A stretch of DNA of 11,886 nt from CAMLKC01 sp035493555. Its GTDB lineage: Bacteria > Patescibacteriota > Saccharimonadia > Saccharimonadales > Saccharimonadaceae. Positions 1-6,277 of the stretch are shown piece by piece. The stretch is taken from contig DATJIC010000019.1 in NCBI GenBank assembly GCA_035493555.1, positions 1-11,886 of the forward strand, read 5' to 3'. The number at the start of each line of letters is the position of its first letter. The stretch's first letter is position 1. Below the pieces are notes generated by a model that worked only from the letters and a program-made list of their open reading frames with translations, was not told where the DNA came from and ran no database searches. A program made the translations under genes and the position numbers.

Positions 1-1316
1 GTACGGACAACGTACTTTTCGTTACCTGGAATCGGGTTAGAACTAAAGACGATAACGTCGCTGTTCTTGATTTTAATAAACTTGTGACTACCACTTGCCA
101 TACGGTTAAGAACGGCATTAAACTCGCCCTGGCTACCAGTACAAACAATCGTTACCTTGCCATCAGGCAGTTTAACGATATCTTCCATTTTGACGACAAC
201 GTCCTTAGGAATCTTAATAACCCCGGCGCGAAGCGCAACCTCAAGGTTCTGGATCATGCTGTAACCGGCAAACGCCACCTTGCGGTCGTGCTTTTTGGCT
301 TCTTCCAGAATAAGCTGCATACGGTGGATCTGGCTACTAAAGCAGCTGACGATCAGGCGGCTGTTGGGATATTTATCCATTACCTGGCCCATGCTGACCT
401 GGATATCAGGCTCGCCGTGGGTGTGCGTCCCCTCGCTTTCACAGTTGGTGCTCTCGTTCATAAAGAGCAGAATACCCTCTTTGGCAGAGATTTCCGTTAG
501 ACGTTCGAGGTCGAACTTGCGGCCATCAACCGGGTTTTCTTCAAAACGCCAGTCACCACTGTCGACCAGGACGCCAAGCGGCGTGCGGATAACGACTGCG
601 GCGGCGTCTGGAATAGAGTGGTTAACCCGGACCATCTCGATAGAAAAGCTATCACACAGCTGGACGCGCTCGTGCGACTCGGGATCAAGCACGTTGTAGT
701 CGGGCTGGAAGCCGCTGGTTGCTTCTTCCATGGTGCGCTGAATCATGCCGATAGTAAACTTGGTACCATATACCGGCGCTGGGATCTTATCGATAATGTG
801 GCGGAAGGCACCAATGTGGTCAAGGTGGCCGTGGGTAAAGACAGCCCCGCGAATACGGTGCTTGTTTTCTTCAAGATACGAGATATCAGGCGTGATGTAG
901 TTGATGCCGGGGTAATCTGCACCTGGGAACAAAAAGCCCATATCGATAACAATGATGTCTTGGTCGTACTCGATCGCCATCATGTTTTTACCAATGCCCA
1001 TTTCACCAAGACCGCCAATAGGCATGACCTTAAGTGTCGGACGCGGTGCTTTTGAGCGCTTTGGCTGGTCGGCAAGGCTAAACTGGCGGCCGTTGTAGCC
1101 GTTATAAATAGACTTATTTACCGGCACGTTCACCATGTGCTGTGAAGCACGGAGATTAACGTTCTCGCTGGTGCGGCGCTGTGCACGGAAAACCTCGCCT
1201 TTTCGCGTGGTCGTGTTGTTAAGCACGGTGTTGTTAGATTTTTGTCGTTGTTGCCCCTGTTGAGGCCGTTTTGATGCGTCGTCGTTTTGGACGTTCGCGA
1301 GTCTTCGTTGACCCAT
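1..1316 (-). CDS. rnj: Ribonuclease J, 3' end cut off by window edge
   Basis: Metallo-beta-lactamase/beta-CASP ribonuclease with 5'-3' exo- and endonuclease activity, central to mRNA decay and rRNA maturation in the cytoplasm. The reading frame stays open from the ATG at 1316 to base 1 (438 codons), so the C-terminal part lies outside. Seen: HGHLDH zinc motif at residues 162-167, the HSIPDA motif (H233) and the following metal-ligand aspartate in SGDW (D255), STNCESEG at 289-296, and the beta-CASP motifs CFSSQIHR (325-332) and TGSQGE (393-398). Family knowledge: the HxHxDH motif lies near residue 75 in Bacillus RNase J, so about 88 extra residues precede the catalytic domain here. That extension is rich in Q, N, R and K and looks disordered, as in actinobacterial RNase J. 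The nearest Shine-Dalgarno, AAAGG, is 14 bases from the ATG, a long spacing. It has its own promoter and a ~105-base leader. Confidence 0.94.
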   Translation of the reverse strand, partial: MGQRRLANVQNDDASKRPQQGQQRQKSNNTVLNNTTTRKGEVFRAQRRTSENVNLRASQHMVNVPVNKSIYNGYNGRQFSLADQPKRSKAPRPTLKVMPIGGLGEMGIGKNMMAIEYDQDIIVIDMGFLFPGADYPGINYITPDISYLEENKHRIRGAVFTHGHLDHIGAFRHIIDKIPAPVYGTKFTIGMIQRTMEEATSGFQPDYNVLDPESHERVQLCDSFSIEMVRVNHSIPDAAAVVIRTPLGVLVDSGDWRFEENPVDGRKFDLERLTEISAKEGILLFMNESTNCESEGTHTHGEPDIQVSMGQVMDKYPNSRLIVSCFSSQIHRMQLILEEAKKHDRKVAFAGYSMIQNLEVALRAGVIKIPKDVVVKMEDIVKLPDGKVTIVCTGSQGEFNAVLNRMASGSHKFIKIKNSDVIVFSSNPIPGNEKYVVR

Positions 1317-1422
1317 AAATTATATTTTTACCTTTCTAAAGAGTTTCTTTCTCATTTAGTTATGTTTCGAATTCCTATATAAGTTGCAGCTGTCGAATTG
1401 GTATTGCGCTGCTTTATCAGTA
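1317..1422 (-). promoter_or_regulatory. Long 5' leader of RNase J mRNA
   Basis: About 105 untranslated bases separate the predicted start of transcription from the ATG. The mRNA can form a GCAGC...GCTGC stem (1415-1389 region) and a small AAAGA-AAC-TCTTT hairpin just before the AAAGG Shine-Dalgarno. The motif AATTCGA occurs twice. RNase genes often control their own mRNA through such leaders; that role is inferred here. Confidence 0.35.
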
Positions 1423-1428
1423 CCTAAG

Positions 1429-1457
1429 AGTATAGCAGACCGCAGGCCGTTTGGCAA
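1429..1457 (-). promoter_or_regulatory. Promoter of RNase J gene
   Basis: Read on the minus strand: -35 TTGCCA (1457-1452), a 17-base spacer ending in the extended -10 element TGC, then TATACT (1434-1429). Transcription should start near 1422. It is back to back with the plus-strand promoter of the membrane ORF; the two -35 hexamers are 9 bases apart. Confidence 0.75.
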
Positions 1458-1466
1458 GACTATCCA

Positions 1467-1495
1467 TTGACTTTATGCTTATAATAAGTTATAAT
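1467..1495 (+). promoter_or_regulatory. Near-consensus sigma70-type promoter of the membrane ORF
   Basis: TTGACT (1467-1472), 17 bases, TATAAT (1490-1495). This is the best promoter match in the window. Transcription should start near 1502, giving a leader of about 38 bases that contains the GGGAG ribosome-binding site at 1529-1533. Confidence 0.8.
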
Positions 1496-1498
1496 AAG
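1479..1498 (+). repeat. Tandem 10-bp repeat duplicating the -10 box
   Basis: TTATAATAAG occurs twice head to tail (1479-1488 and 1489-1498). Each copy contains a TATAAT; only the second is 17 bases from the -35 TTGACT, so the first may be a decoy or an alternative start site. Confidence 0.7.
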
Positions 1499-1539
1499 AG
1501 TGTCAGCCCAACTCGGATTACACCCTACGGGAGCACCTT

Positions 1540-1857
1540 ATGGAAATGGATTCTCGGCTCAACGAGATCGACTGGAGTTACCGGGAGAGCGTGGCTCGCC
1601 GCGAGCGCGAACGTGCTGAACGTGATCGCCGCGCCGCGGCCGCACAGCTGTTCTTGATGCGATTCGTCGCACTCACGCAGCTCGTGTTCAGCATCCTCTT
1701 CCTGATCGGCTACTCGGCGGTCTACTTCGTCGAGAACGTCGGCACCATCACCAGCCTGACGGACCGCATCGTCTTCACCATCGGATTCGTGATCGCGGAA
1801 GGCTGCGGGTGGACCTACACCCTACTCTTCCCGCGTTACTTCTCCAATCTGGAGTAA
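1540..1857 (+). CDS. Small two-helix membrane protein of unknown function
   Basis: A 105-residue protein that I do not recognise. The start is set by GGGAG six bases upstream. Residues 1-35 are very hydrophilic, with a dense Arg/Glu stretch (16-31) followed by four alanines, probably a charged helix in the cytoplasm. Two hydrophobic stretches follow, about 42-64 and 76-97, joined by a short loop (VENVGTITSLTD), so both ends are predicted on the same side. No catalytic motif or signal peptidase site is seen. Codon use differs from its neighbours: about 82% G or C in third positions, all nine Phe codons TTC, all seven Ile codons ATC, and no TTA. It stands alone with its own strong promoter and terminator between rnj and the UDG gene. 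Transfer from a GC-rich bacterium (possibly an actinobacterial host) or selection for high expression could both explain the codon bias. Confidence 0.75.
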   Translation: MEMDSRLNEIDWSYRESVARRERERAERDRRAAAAQLFLMRFVALTQLVFSILFLIGYSAVYFVENVGTITSLTDRIVFTIGFVIAEGCGWTYTLLFPRYFSNLE

Positions 1858-1858
1858 G

Positions 1859-1873
1859 CGGACGAGCCGTCCG
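1859..1873 (+). terminator. Small hairpin directly after the membrane ORF stop
   Basis: CGGAC-GAGCC-GTCCG followed by ATTTT, starting two bases after the TAA. It is short and its T-run is weak, so it may only protect the 3' end or act as a minor terminator before the stronger one at 1920. Confidence 0.35.
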
Positions 1874-1919
1874 ATTTTCCTACCCACCCCCTATCGAAAG
1901 GACCGAATTGCGGCGACAT

Positions 1920-1972
1920 GCCAGACCGGAGTAGCAGTCTTAACGACTCCCCGCGTCTGGCTTTTCGCTTTT
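1920..1972 (+). terminator. Rho-independent terminator of the membrane ORF
   Basis: GCCAGAC (1920-1926) pairs with GTCTGGC (1955-1961), and inside it GGAGT (1928-1932) pairs with ACTCC (1946-1950). TTTT, CGC and TTTT follow directly (1962-1972). The T-run overlaps the stop codon of the convergent UDG gene. On the minus strand no T-run follows the hairpin, so it should stop only plus-strand transcripts. Confidence 0.75.
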
Positions 1973-2561
1973 ATTGGCCTTTTTTCATTAGTTCTATTAT
2001 TTTAGGGACGTTCAAAAAATCATCTATAAGCGTCTGCCGGAGACTACCGTTATAAAGCGCGGCAGCCGGATGATACAGTGCGACGACAACTATTTTACTA
2101 TCACCAAACTGGATACGCTTTGCCTGGCCATGGATAGCACTGATTTTGGCATCGGGCAAAAAATATTCCATGCTGTGCCTGCCCAGCGTGATAACAACTT
2201 TCGGCTGGATAACCTGCAACTGCTTTAAGAGATACGGCCAGAACGCCTTCTTTTCCTCTGGCAGCGGGTCGCGGTTGTTTGGCGGGCGGTATTTTACGAT
2301 GTTAGTAATGTAAACGTCGCTTCGTTCCATTCCGGCGGCGGCTAACATTTCGTTCAAAAACTTGCCTGCAGCGCCGACAAACGGCAGACCCTGCTCGTCC
2401 TCATTTTTGCCTGGGGCTTCGCCGATAAACACGATCTCGGCGTTCAGGTTGCCGTCGCCCATCACCAAGTTATGGGCCGTTTTGGCAAGTTCGGGGCAGA
2501 TATTTTTTTCAATGATATCCGCACGCACGTGGTCGAGTTGGGCTTGTTTTTCGTCTGCCAT
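1971..2561 (-). CDS. udg: Uracil-DNA glycosylase, family 4-like, with Fe-S cysteines mostly lost
   Basis: Removes uracil from DNA in base-excision repair. The 196-residue protein has the family 4 motif GEAPG (48-52) followed by NED, the conserved block VKYRPPNNRDPLPEE (89-103), and a second active-site motif HPAA (164-167). Family 4 enzymes normally bind a 4Fe-4S cluster through four cysteines. Compared from memory with the Thermus enzyme, only one remains here (C22); the first is replaced by K19, the third by Y91 and the fourth by F107. The fold and catalytic motifs otherwise look intact. The ATG is preceded by GAGGGG at close spacing. It is divergent from the first Nudix gene with overlapping promoters, and convergent with the membrane ORF. 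The related SPUDG or UDGX groups are less likely given the GEAPG motif. Confidence 0.88.
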   Translation of the reverse strand: MADEKQAQLDHVRADIIEKNICPELAKTAHNLVMGDGNLNAEIVFIGEAPGKNEDEQGLPFVGAAGKFLNEMLAAAGMERSDVYITNIVKYRPPNNRDPLPEEKKAFWPYLLKQLQVIQPKVVITLGRHSMEYFLPDAKISAIHGQAKRIQFGDSKIVVVALYHPAAALYNGSLRQTLIDDFLNVPKIIELMKKGQ

Positions 2562-2599
2562 ATTCCCCTCTACTGTAACAATTTAGCCAACGCGGCGCA

Positions 2600-2629
2600 A
2601 TTCTACCGTGATACTATGACAGTATGCAA
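2600..2629 (-). promoter_or_regulatory. Possible UDG promoter
   Basis: On the minus strand TTGCAT (2629-2624), an 18-base spacer and TAGAAT (2605-2600), giving a start near 2593 and a leader of about 31 bases. The -35 overlaps the start codon of the divergent Nudix gene, so the two promoters would compete. Confidence 0.4.
2609..2617 (+). promoter_or_regulatory. Extended -10 promoter placing Nudix gene 1 on a leaderless mRNA
   Basis: TG-A-TACTAT (2609-2617) ends six bases before the ATG at 2624. The expected start of transcription, about seven bases after the -10 box, is the A of the ATG. No Shine-Dalgarno lies upstream, and no convincing -35 hexamer is seen, which suits an extended -10 promoter. 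Confidence 0.6.
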
Positions 2630-3037
2630 AAAGACGACATTTTTAAAGCAAGTGGCATCATTATTCAAGACCGGAAACTGCTGGTGGAAAAATCGGTAGG
2701 AAAAGAGTTCTTTATTCACCTTGGTGGTAAAATCGAGCCGAATGAGACTGCAAAACAGGCATTGGTTCGCGAGCTGAAGGAAGAAATCACCATCGACGTC
2801 GCGGAAGACGACCTGGAATTATTCGACCACAACTCGGCACCTGCCGCCAATAGCCCGGAAGTGAACGTGCACATGGATGTTTTTTTAGTAAAACAGTGGC
2901 AAGGTGTCATCACACCTGATAATGAAGTTGATGAGCTCCGCTGGATAAACTCGGACATCCCGAGTGACATGAAGCTCGGCTCTATTATGGAGCACGAGAC
3001 GATCCCAAAGCTAAAGGCTACCGGACTTATCGACTAA
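2624..3037 (+). CDS. Nudix (MutT-like) hydrolase 1
   Basis: A 137-residue Nudix hydrolase, a family that cleaves nucleoside diphosphates linked to another group, often to clean up damaged nucleotides; the substrate cannot be told. The Nudix box runs from G35 through E41 and R49-E50-L51 to E53-E54, so the metal-binding glutamates are present. The usual glycine near the end of the box (EExGU) is threonine here (T56). A start further upstream is not supported: the -10 box and the lack of a ribosome-binding site point to initiation at 2624 on a leaderless mRNA. It is a single-gene unit, divergent from the UDG gene and convergent with pnp, and shares a two-way terminator with pnp. Both neighbours concern nucleic-acid upkeep. 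Confidence 0.9.
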   Translation: MQKDDIFKASGIIIQDRKLLVEKSVGKEFFIHLGGKIEPNETAKQALVRELKEEITIDVAEDDLELFDHNSAPAANSPEVNVHMDVFLVKQWQGVITPDNEVDELRWINSDIPSDMKLGSIMEHETIPKLKATGLID

Positions 3038-3039
3038 AC

Positions 3040-3070
3040 AAAAAAGACCCCGCTGCCGCGGGGTCTTTTT
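3040..3070. terminator. Two-way terminator between Nudix gene 1 and pnp
   Basis: GACCCCGC (3046-3053), loop TGCC, GCGGGGTC (3058-3065), flanked by A6 (3040-3045) and T5 (3066-3070). The symmetric A and T runs make a strong intrinsic terminator in both directions, three bases after the Nudix stop and 11 before the pnp stop. Confidence 0.92.
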
Positions 3071-3081
3071 AAAGGAGAGCG

Positions 3082-5205
3082 TTACGCGTCTTTTGCGTCC
3101 TTGATACTAAGGCTCAGGCGGCCGCGTTCGTCGATACCAGTGAGTTTTACCTTTACGATCTGGCCTTCGTGAAGCACATCGGTGACGTTTTCGACGCGTT
3201 CGTTAGAAAGCTGTGAAATATGCACCATTCCATCAAGACCAGGCAAAATGTTGACGAATGCACCAAAGTCTTTGATGTTAACAACTTTACCCTCGTAAAT
3301 ACGGCCGACTTCGGGTTCCTCGGTAAGGCTCTTGATCCAATTGATTGCCTTTTCGATCTTAGCCGTATCTGCGGCGGCAACGGTAATAAGGCCGTCGTCT
3401 TTAATGTCGATCTCGGCACCGGTTTCGGCGGTAATCTTGTTAATGACTTCCCCGCCCTTGCCAATGACCGCGCCGATCTTCTCTGGGTTGATCTTGATCT
3501 TTTCGATTCTTGGCGCGTACGGGCTGATTGCTTCACGGGGTGCAGACAGCGTAGAGATCATGTGCTCAAGGATATGCGCACGGCCCGGCTTTGCGGTCTC
3601 AAGCGCCTGGCGCAGAATTTCTACCGGCAGCCCATGAACTTTCATGTCCATCTGGATAGCCGTAATACCTTGCTCGGTACCAGTTACCTTAAAGTCCATG
3701 TCACCAGCAAAATCTTCGGCGTCGGCAATATCACTTAGCACGTACGGCGTATCACCGTCCATCATAAGCCCCATGGCAATACCGCTGACCGGACGCTTAA
3801 TTGGCACACCGGCATCCATTAACGCGAGACAGCTGCTACAGGTAGCGGCCATTGAGGTTGAACCGTTCTGGCTCATGATTTCGGTGACGCTGCGGATAGC
3901 GTATGGAAAGTCTTCTTCGGCTGGGAGCACGGGAATAAGTGCGCGTTCGGCAAGGTAGCCGTGACCGATCTCGCGGCGTCCTGGGCTGCCTAGGCGGCGG
4001 ACTTCACCCACCGTGTAGCCCGGTGCGTTGTAATGGTGCATGTAGCGGCGCTCGTAATCGTTCTGCTCCATGGTGTCTACCATCTGCGAGTAACTAAGCG
4101 GTGCCAGGGTGATAATGTTCATGCCCTGGGTTACTCCGCGAGTGAACAAGCTTGAACCATGAGCACGTGGCAAAATACCGACTTCGCTTGAAAGCGGACG
4201 GATTTCGTCGAGCTTGCGGCCGTCGGGGCGGACATTATGTTCGACAATCCCCTTGCGTACGTCTTTGTGTAGCGCCATCGTAAAGGCCTCGTCGTATTCA
4301 CCGCGTAAAATATCGTAGTCGTCCTCACCAAATTTCTCGCGCATAGCATCGTGGAACTGATCACGCAACACCGAGACCATTTCGTTGCGCTCGGGGTATG
4401 GACGGCGAAGGTCTTCACCGATCTTTCCTTCCATCCAATCGTCAACGATCTTCTGGAACTCTTCGTTCGGAAGAACAAGCTCAAACTCAAGTGCCTCGAC
4501 ACCAACTTTTTCAACCAGCTCTTTTTGCAAAGCAATAGCCGGCTGCAGCTGTTCGAACGCCCAGGCAATGCCCTCGGCAACGGTTGCTTCGCTGACTTCG
4601 TTCGCGCCAGCTTCTACCATGGTGACACCCTTCTCGATACCCGCAACAACGAGGTCGAGGTCGCTTTGCTCGCGCTCTTCAGGGGTTAAGAAGGCTTTGA
4701 ACTCACCGTTAACGTGGCCAACGCGAAGGCCCGCAACCGGCCCGTCAAAGGGAGCGCCCGTGAGCATCAGTGCGGTTGATGCCGCAATCATAGCAACGGA
4801 GTCGGGACGGAACGCCGGGTCCATCGAAAGGACGCTGGCGACCACCTGGACTTCCTGGCGGTAGCCCTTTGGAAACAACGGGCGGATCGGACGATCGATC
4901 AGCCGGCCAATAAGAATAGCTTCGTCGCTTGGGCGGCCCTCGCGCTTAATAAAACGGCTGCCGCTGATTTTACCAGCTGCATAAAATTTTTCTTCATAGT
5001 CGACAGAAAGCGGAAAGTAGTCCATACCGCTCATTGGCTTTTTGCCAACCATCGCCGTACCAAGCACCACCGTGTCGCCGTATTTTACCAGCACGCTTGC
5101 GCTGGTGCGAAAACCAACGCGGTTCACCTCTAGTGTTAGCGGCTGGCCGCAAAGATCAGTGGTAACAGAGATGATCTCTTTACCGTTAGGGTTGATAGTA
5201 GACAT
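3082..5205 (-). CDS. pnp: Polyribonucleotide nucleotidyltransferase (PNPase)
   Basis: Phosphate-dependent 3'-5' exoribonuclease and RNA-tailing enzyme, a ring-shaped trimer in the cytoplasm. The 707-residue length is normal. Domains in order: first RNase PH domain (~15-145), helical linker (~240-320), second RNase PH domain (~325-555), KH domain with GKGG at 582-585, and S1 domain (~632-704). The active-site aspartates known in E. coli as D486 and D492 correspond to D498 and D504 around GDMD. The conserved RGETQ is RGVTQ here (356-360). The ATG has a strong AGGAGG seven bases upstream, unlike several neighbours that appear leaderless. It has its own promoter and a structured leader, and follows the GreA-FBP-GNAT operon in the same direction without a visible terminator between, so read-through is possible. 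It probably works alongside RNase J encoded downstream. Confidence 0.98.
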   Translation of the reverse strand: MSTINPNGKEIISVTTDLCGQPLTLEVNRVGFRTSASVLVKYGDTVVLGTAMVGKKPMSGMDYFPLSVDYEEKFYAAGKISGSRFIKREGRPSDEAILIGRLIDRPIRPLFPKGYRQEVQVVASVLSMDPAFRPDSVAMIAASTALMLTGAPFDGPVAGLRVGHVNGEFKAFLTPEEREQSDLDLVVAGIEKGVTMVEAGANEVSEATVAEGIAWAFEQLQPAIALQKELVEKVGVEALEFELVLPNEEFQKIVDDWMEGKIGEDLRRPYPERNEMVSVLRDQFHDAMREKFGEDDYDILRGEYDEAFTMALHKDVRKGIVEHNVRPDGRKLDEIRPLSSEVGILPRAHGSSLFTRGVTQGMNIITLAPLSYSQMVDTMEQNDYERRYMHHYNAPGYTVGEVRRLGSPGRREIGHGYLAERALIPVLPAEEDFPYAIRSVTEIMSQNGSTSMAATCSSCLALMDAGVPIKRPVSGIAMGLMMDGDTPYVLSDIADAEDFAGDMDFKVTGTEQGITAIQMDMKVHGLPVEILRQALETAKPGRAHILEHMISTLSAPREAISPYAPRIEKIKINPEKIGAVIGKGGEVINKITAETGAEIDIKDDGLITVAAADTAKIEKAINWIKSLTEEPEVGRIYEGKVVNIKDFGAFVNILPGLDGMVHISQLSNERVENVTDVLHEGQIVKVKLTGIDERGRLSLSIKDAKDA

Positions 5206-5221
5206 GTACTGTCCTCCTCTA

Positions 5222-5262
5222 CACCCGCCTGTTATAGTGTTCGGGCGAATAAGTAACGGGTG
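5222..5262 (-). promoter_or_regulatory. Structured leader hairpin of pnp mRNA
   Basis: CACCC (5222-5226) and GTTA (5231-5234) are matched by TAAC (5254-5257) and GGGTG (5258-5262), with a nested TTCG-GG-CGAA palindrome (5240-5249) at the tip. The element ends immediately before the ribosome-binding site (5213-5218). In E. coli the pnp leader is cut by RNase III and degraded by PNPase itself; the same logic is only inferred here. Confidence 0.5.
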
Positions 5263-5325
5263 CGGCGTTTCTGCAACAAAAACAGCACATCCACCACTTA
5301 TATCGCCATGGCGGGTCTATGCTTG

Positions 5326-5354
5326 ATTATAGCCCACAATCAGTTTCGAATACA
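5326..5354 (-). promoter_or_regulatory. Probable pnp promoter
   Basis: Perfect TATAAT on the minus strand (5331-5326); a weak -35, TGTATT (5354-5349), is 17 bases upstream. Transcription would begin near 5319, leaving a ~113-base leader. A second possible -10, TATAAC (5236-5231), lies inside the leader hairpin and is less likely. Confidence 0.5.
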
Positions 5355-5362
5355 GAGCTAGT

Positions 5363-5800
5363 TTAATCCAAATGCTTTTCAAACCAATAAAACGCATTGC
5401 CTTTAACAAAGCCGAACTTTTCAAGCAGGGCATGGATTTTTTCGTTTTCGAGTTTTGTAAGGCCGTATACATAATTTGCACCCTGCTGCTGCAGCTGCGC
5501 CAATGCTTTTTCAATAAGCCGCGAGCCAATGCCGTGACGGCGCCAATCCGGATGGATAGCGATATCCGAAAGGTAGCCTGTTTTGGTTGGTGCGTGGAAC
5601 TGTGTTAACTGAAACCCAACGACTACTCCCTCTGCCTCGGCAACCAGCATGGGCTCGCCCGACCCTACCCAGCTTGCTAGAACTTCTTCACTCCAAAATG
5701 TGTCGGTTTTACTTGATTTGAGTTCGGCGGCTTCCCTGCCTATGGCATATACCGCGGGCACGTCGTCTGGGGTCATTGTGCGAATACGAATGTCAGTCAT
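5363..5800 (-). CDS. GNAT-family N-acetyltransferase
   Basis: A 145-residue acetyl-CoA-dependent acetyltransferase of unknown substrate. The acetyl-CoA binding motif A is clear: HPDWRRHGIGSRL (83-95), with the RxxGxG loop at 87-92, preceded by the usual strand LSDIAI. The C-terminal LLEKFGFVKGNAFYWFEK matches the typical GNAT end. I place the start at the ATG at 5800 rather than at an in-frame start seven codons upstream, because the fold begins with IRIRTMTPDDVPAVYAI. The gene overlaps the end of the FBP gene by eight bases (5793-5800), so translational coupling is likely. A TACTAT box six bases before the ATG could also give a leaderless transcript. Candidates such as ribosomal-protein or small-molecule acetylation cannot be separated from sequence. 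Confidence 0.87.
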   Translation of the reverse strand: MTDIRIRTMTPDDVPAVYAIGREAAELKSSKTDTFWSEEVLASWVGSGEPMLVAEAEGVVVGFQLTQFHAPTKTGYLSDIAIHPDWRRHGIGSRLIEKALAQLQQQGANYVYGLTKLENEKIHALLEKFGFVKGNAFYWFEKHLD

Positions 5801-6275
5801 ATACAGATAGTATATCCCCAAGACGCTGCCGCAGGCGCAAAATTCTTGCCTCTGCGGTTATCTGCTCCCTTAGCTGCGAGCGGGAGAGCCGGGCGGCAGT
5901 GGTTTTACCCCGCACATGAAAACTACACAACAGATCAGCGCAGCACAAAAACGATACCGACCGCGTGGCATCGACGGTAAAGGTAATGACAGCCGAATGA
6001 GTGCCCCGCTGCCAGGTTGCGCAGATATCGCAGATGATTGCCTCCACCCTGCCCGAGGCATTTGGCTTTCGGGCCTGCAGTGAAAAGGGCGCCGCTTGTT
6101 TATGAGCAAACGGTACGATTAAAACGCCTTCGTTCCCTTGTTTGTTAGTAACGGGCAAAAAATCCCGCTCTTCCCACAATGTAATCTCCTCGGGGACAAA
6201 CCGGAGTTCACGCTTAAGCCGCGGCTTTACGCCGCTAACCAGCTCTGCAAATTGTTCGCGCGTTATTGCGTTCAT
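5793..6275 (-). CDS. FBP-type treble-clef zinc-finger protein (EF-G-binding, FusB-like)
   Basis: A 160-residue protein resembling actinobacterial FBP-domain proteins. The zinc-finger core is CDIC (82-85), then TWQRGTHSAV, then a second cysteine group CCADLLCSFHVRGK (111-124); the CADLxCSxxVRGK pattern is what I recognise. The N-terminal half (ITREQFAELVSG...) and C-terminal helix (EARILRLRQRLGDIL) also fit. Family knowledge: FusB/FBP proteins of Firmicutes bind elongation factor G through this finger and release it from the ribosome, giving fusidic acid tolerance; the function in other phyla is little known, and EF-G binding here is inference. The gene starts two bases after the GreA stop and overlaps the GNAT gene, forming a tight operon. 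A TATACT box six bases before the ATG could give an internal leaderless mRNA. GTAGGG just before the ATG is too close to be a normal ribosome-binding site. Confidence 0.78.
   Translation of the reverse strand: MNAITREQFAELVSGVKPRLKRELRFVPEEITLWEERDFLPVTNKQGNEGVLIVPFAHKQAAPFSLQARKPNASGRVEAIICDICATWQRGTHSAVITFTVDATRSVSFLCCADLLCSFHVRGKTTAARLSRSQLREQITAEARILRLRQRLGDILSVYD
5807..5812 (-). promoter_or_regulatory. Possible internal -10 box before the GNAT gene
   Basis: TACTAT on the minus strand (5812-5807), six bases before the GNAT ATG, the same spacing seen at Nudix gene 1 and PIG-L. It lies within the FBP coding sequence, so it may be coincidence. Confidence 0.3.
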
Positions 6276-6277
6276 CC

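Noticed and set aside
84..1055. Three overlapping plus-strand frames opposite rnj
   Set aside because: The minus strand encodes a continuous, motif-complete RNase J through this whole stretch.
1540..1857. Membrane ORF as a type I toxin or holin
   Set aside because: Two helices and a charged head are compatible with many small membrane proteins; there is no antisense RNA promoter, partner gene or lysis cassette to support either.
1918..2060. Small plus-strand ORF starting at an ATG within the terminator hairpin, after GAAAGGA
   Set aside because: The spacing to the purine-rich site is too long, it would need to be translated through a strong terminator, and it runs antisense into UDG.
3220..4864. 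Several 100-170 codon frames overlapping pnp on both strands
   Set aside because: They are in other frames of a full-length, unambiguous PNPase and show no independent motif or ribosome-binding site.
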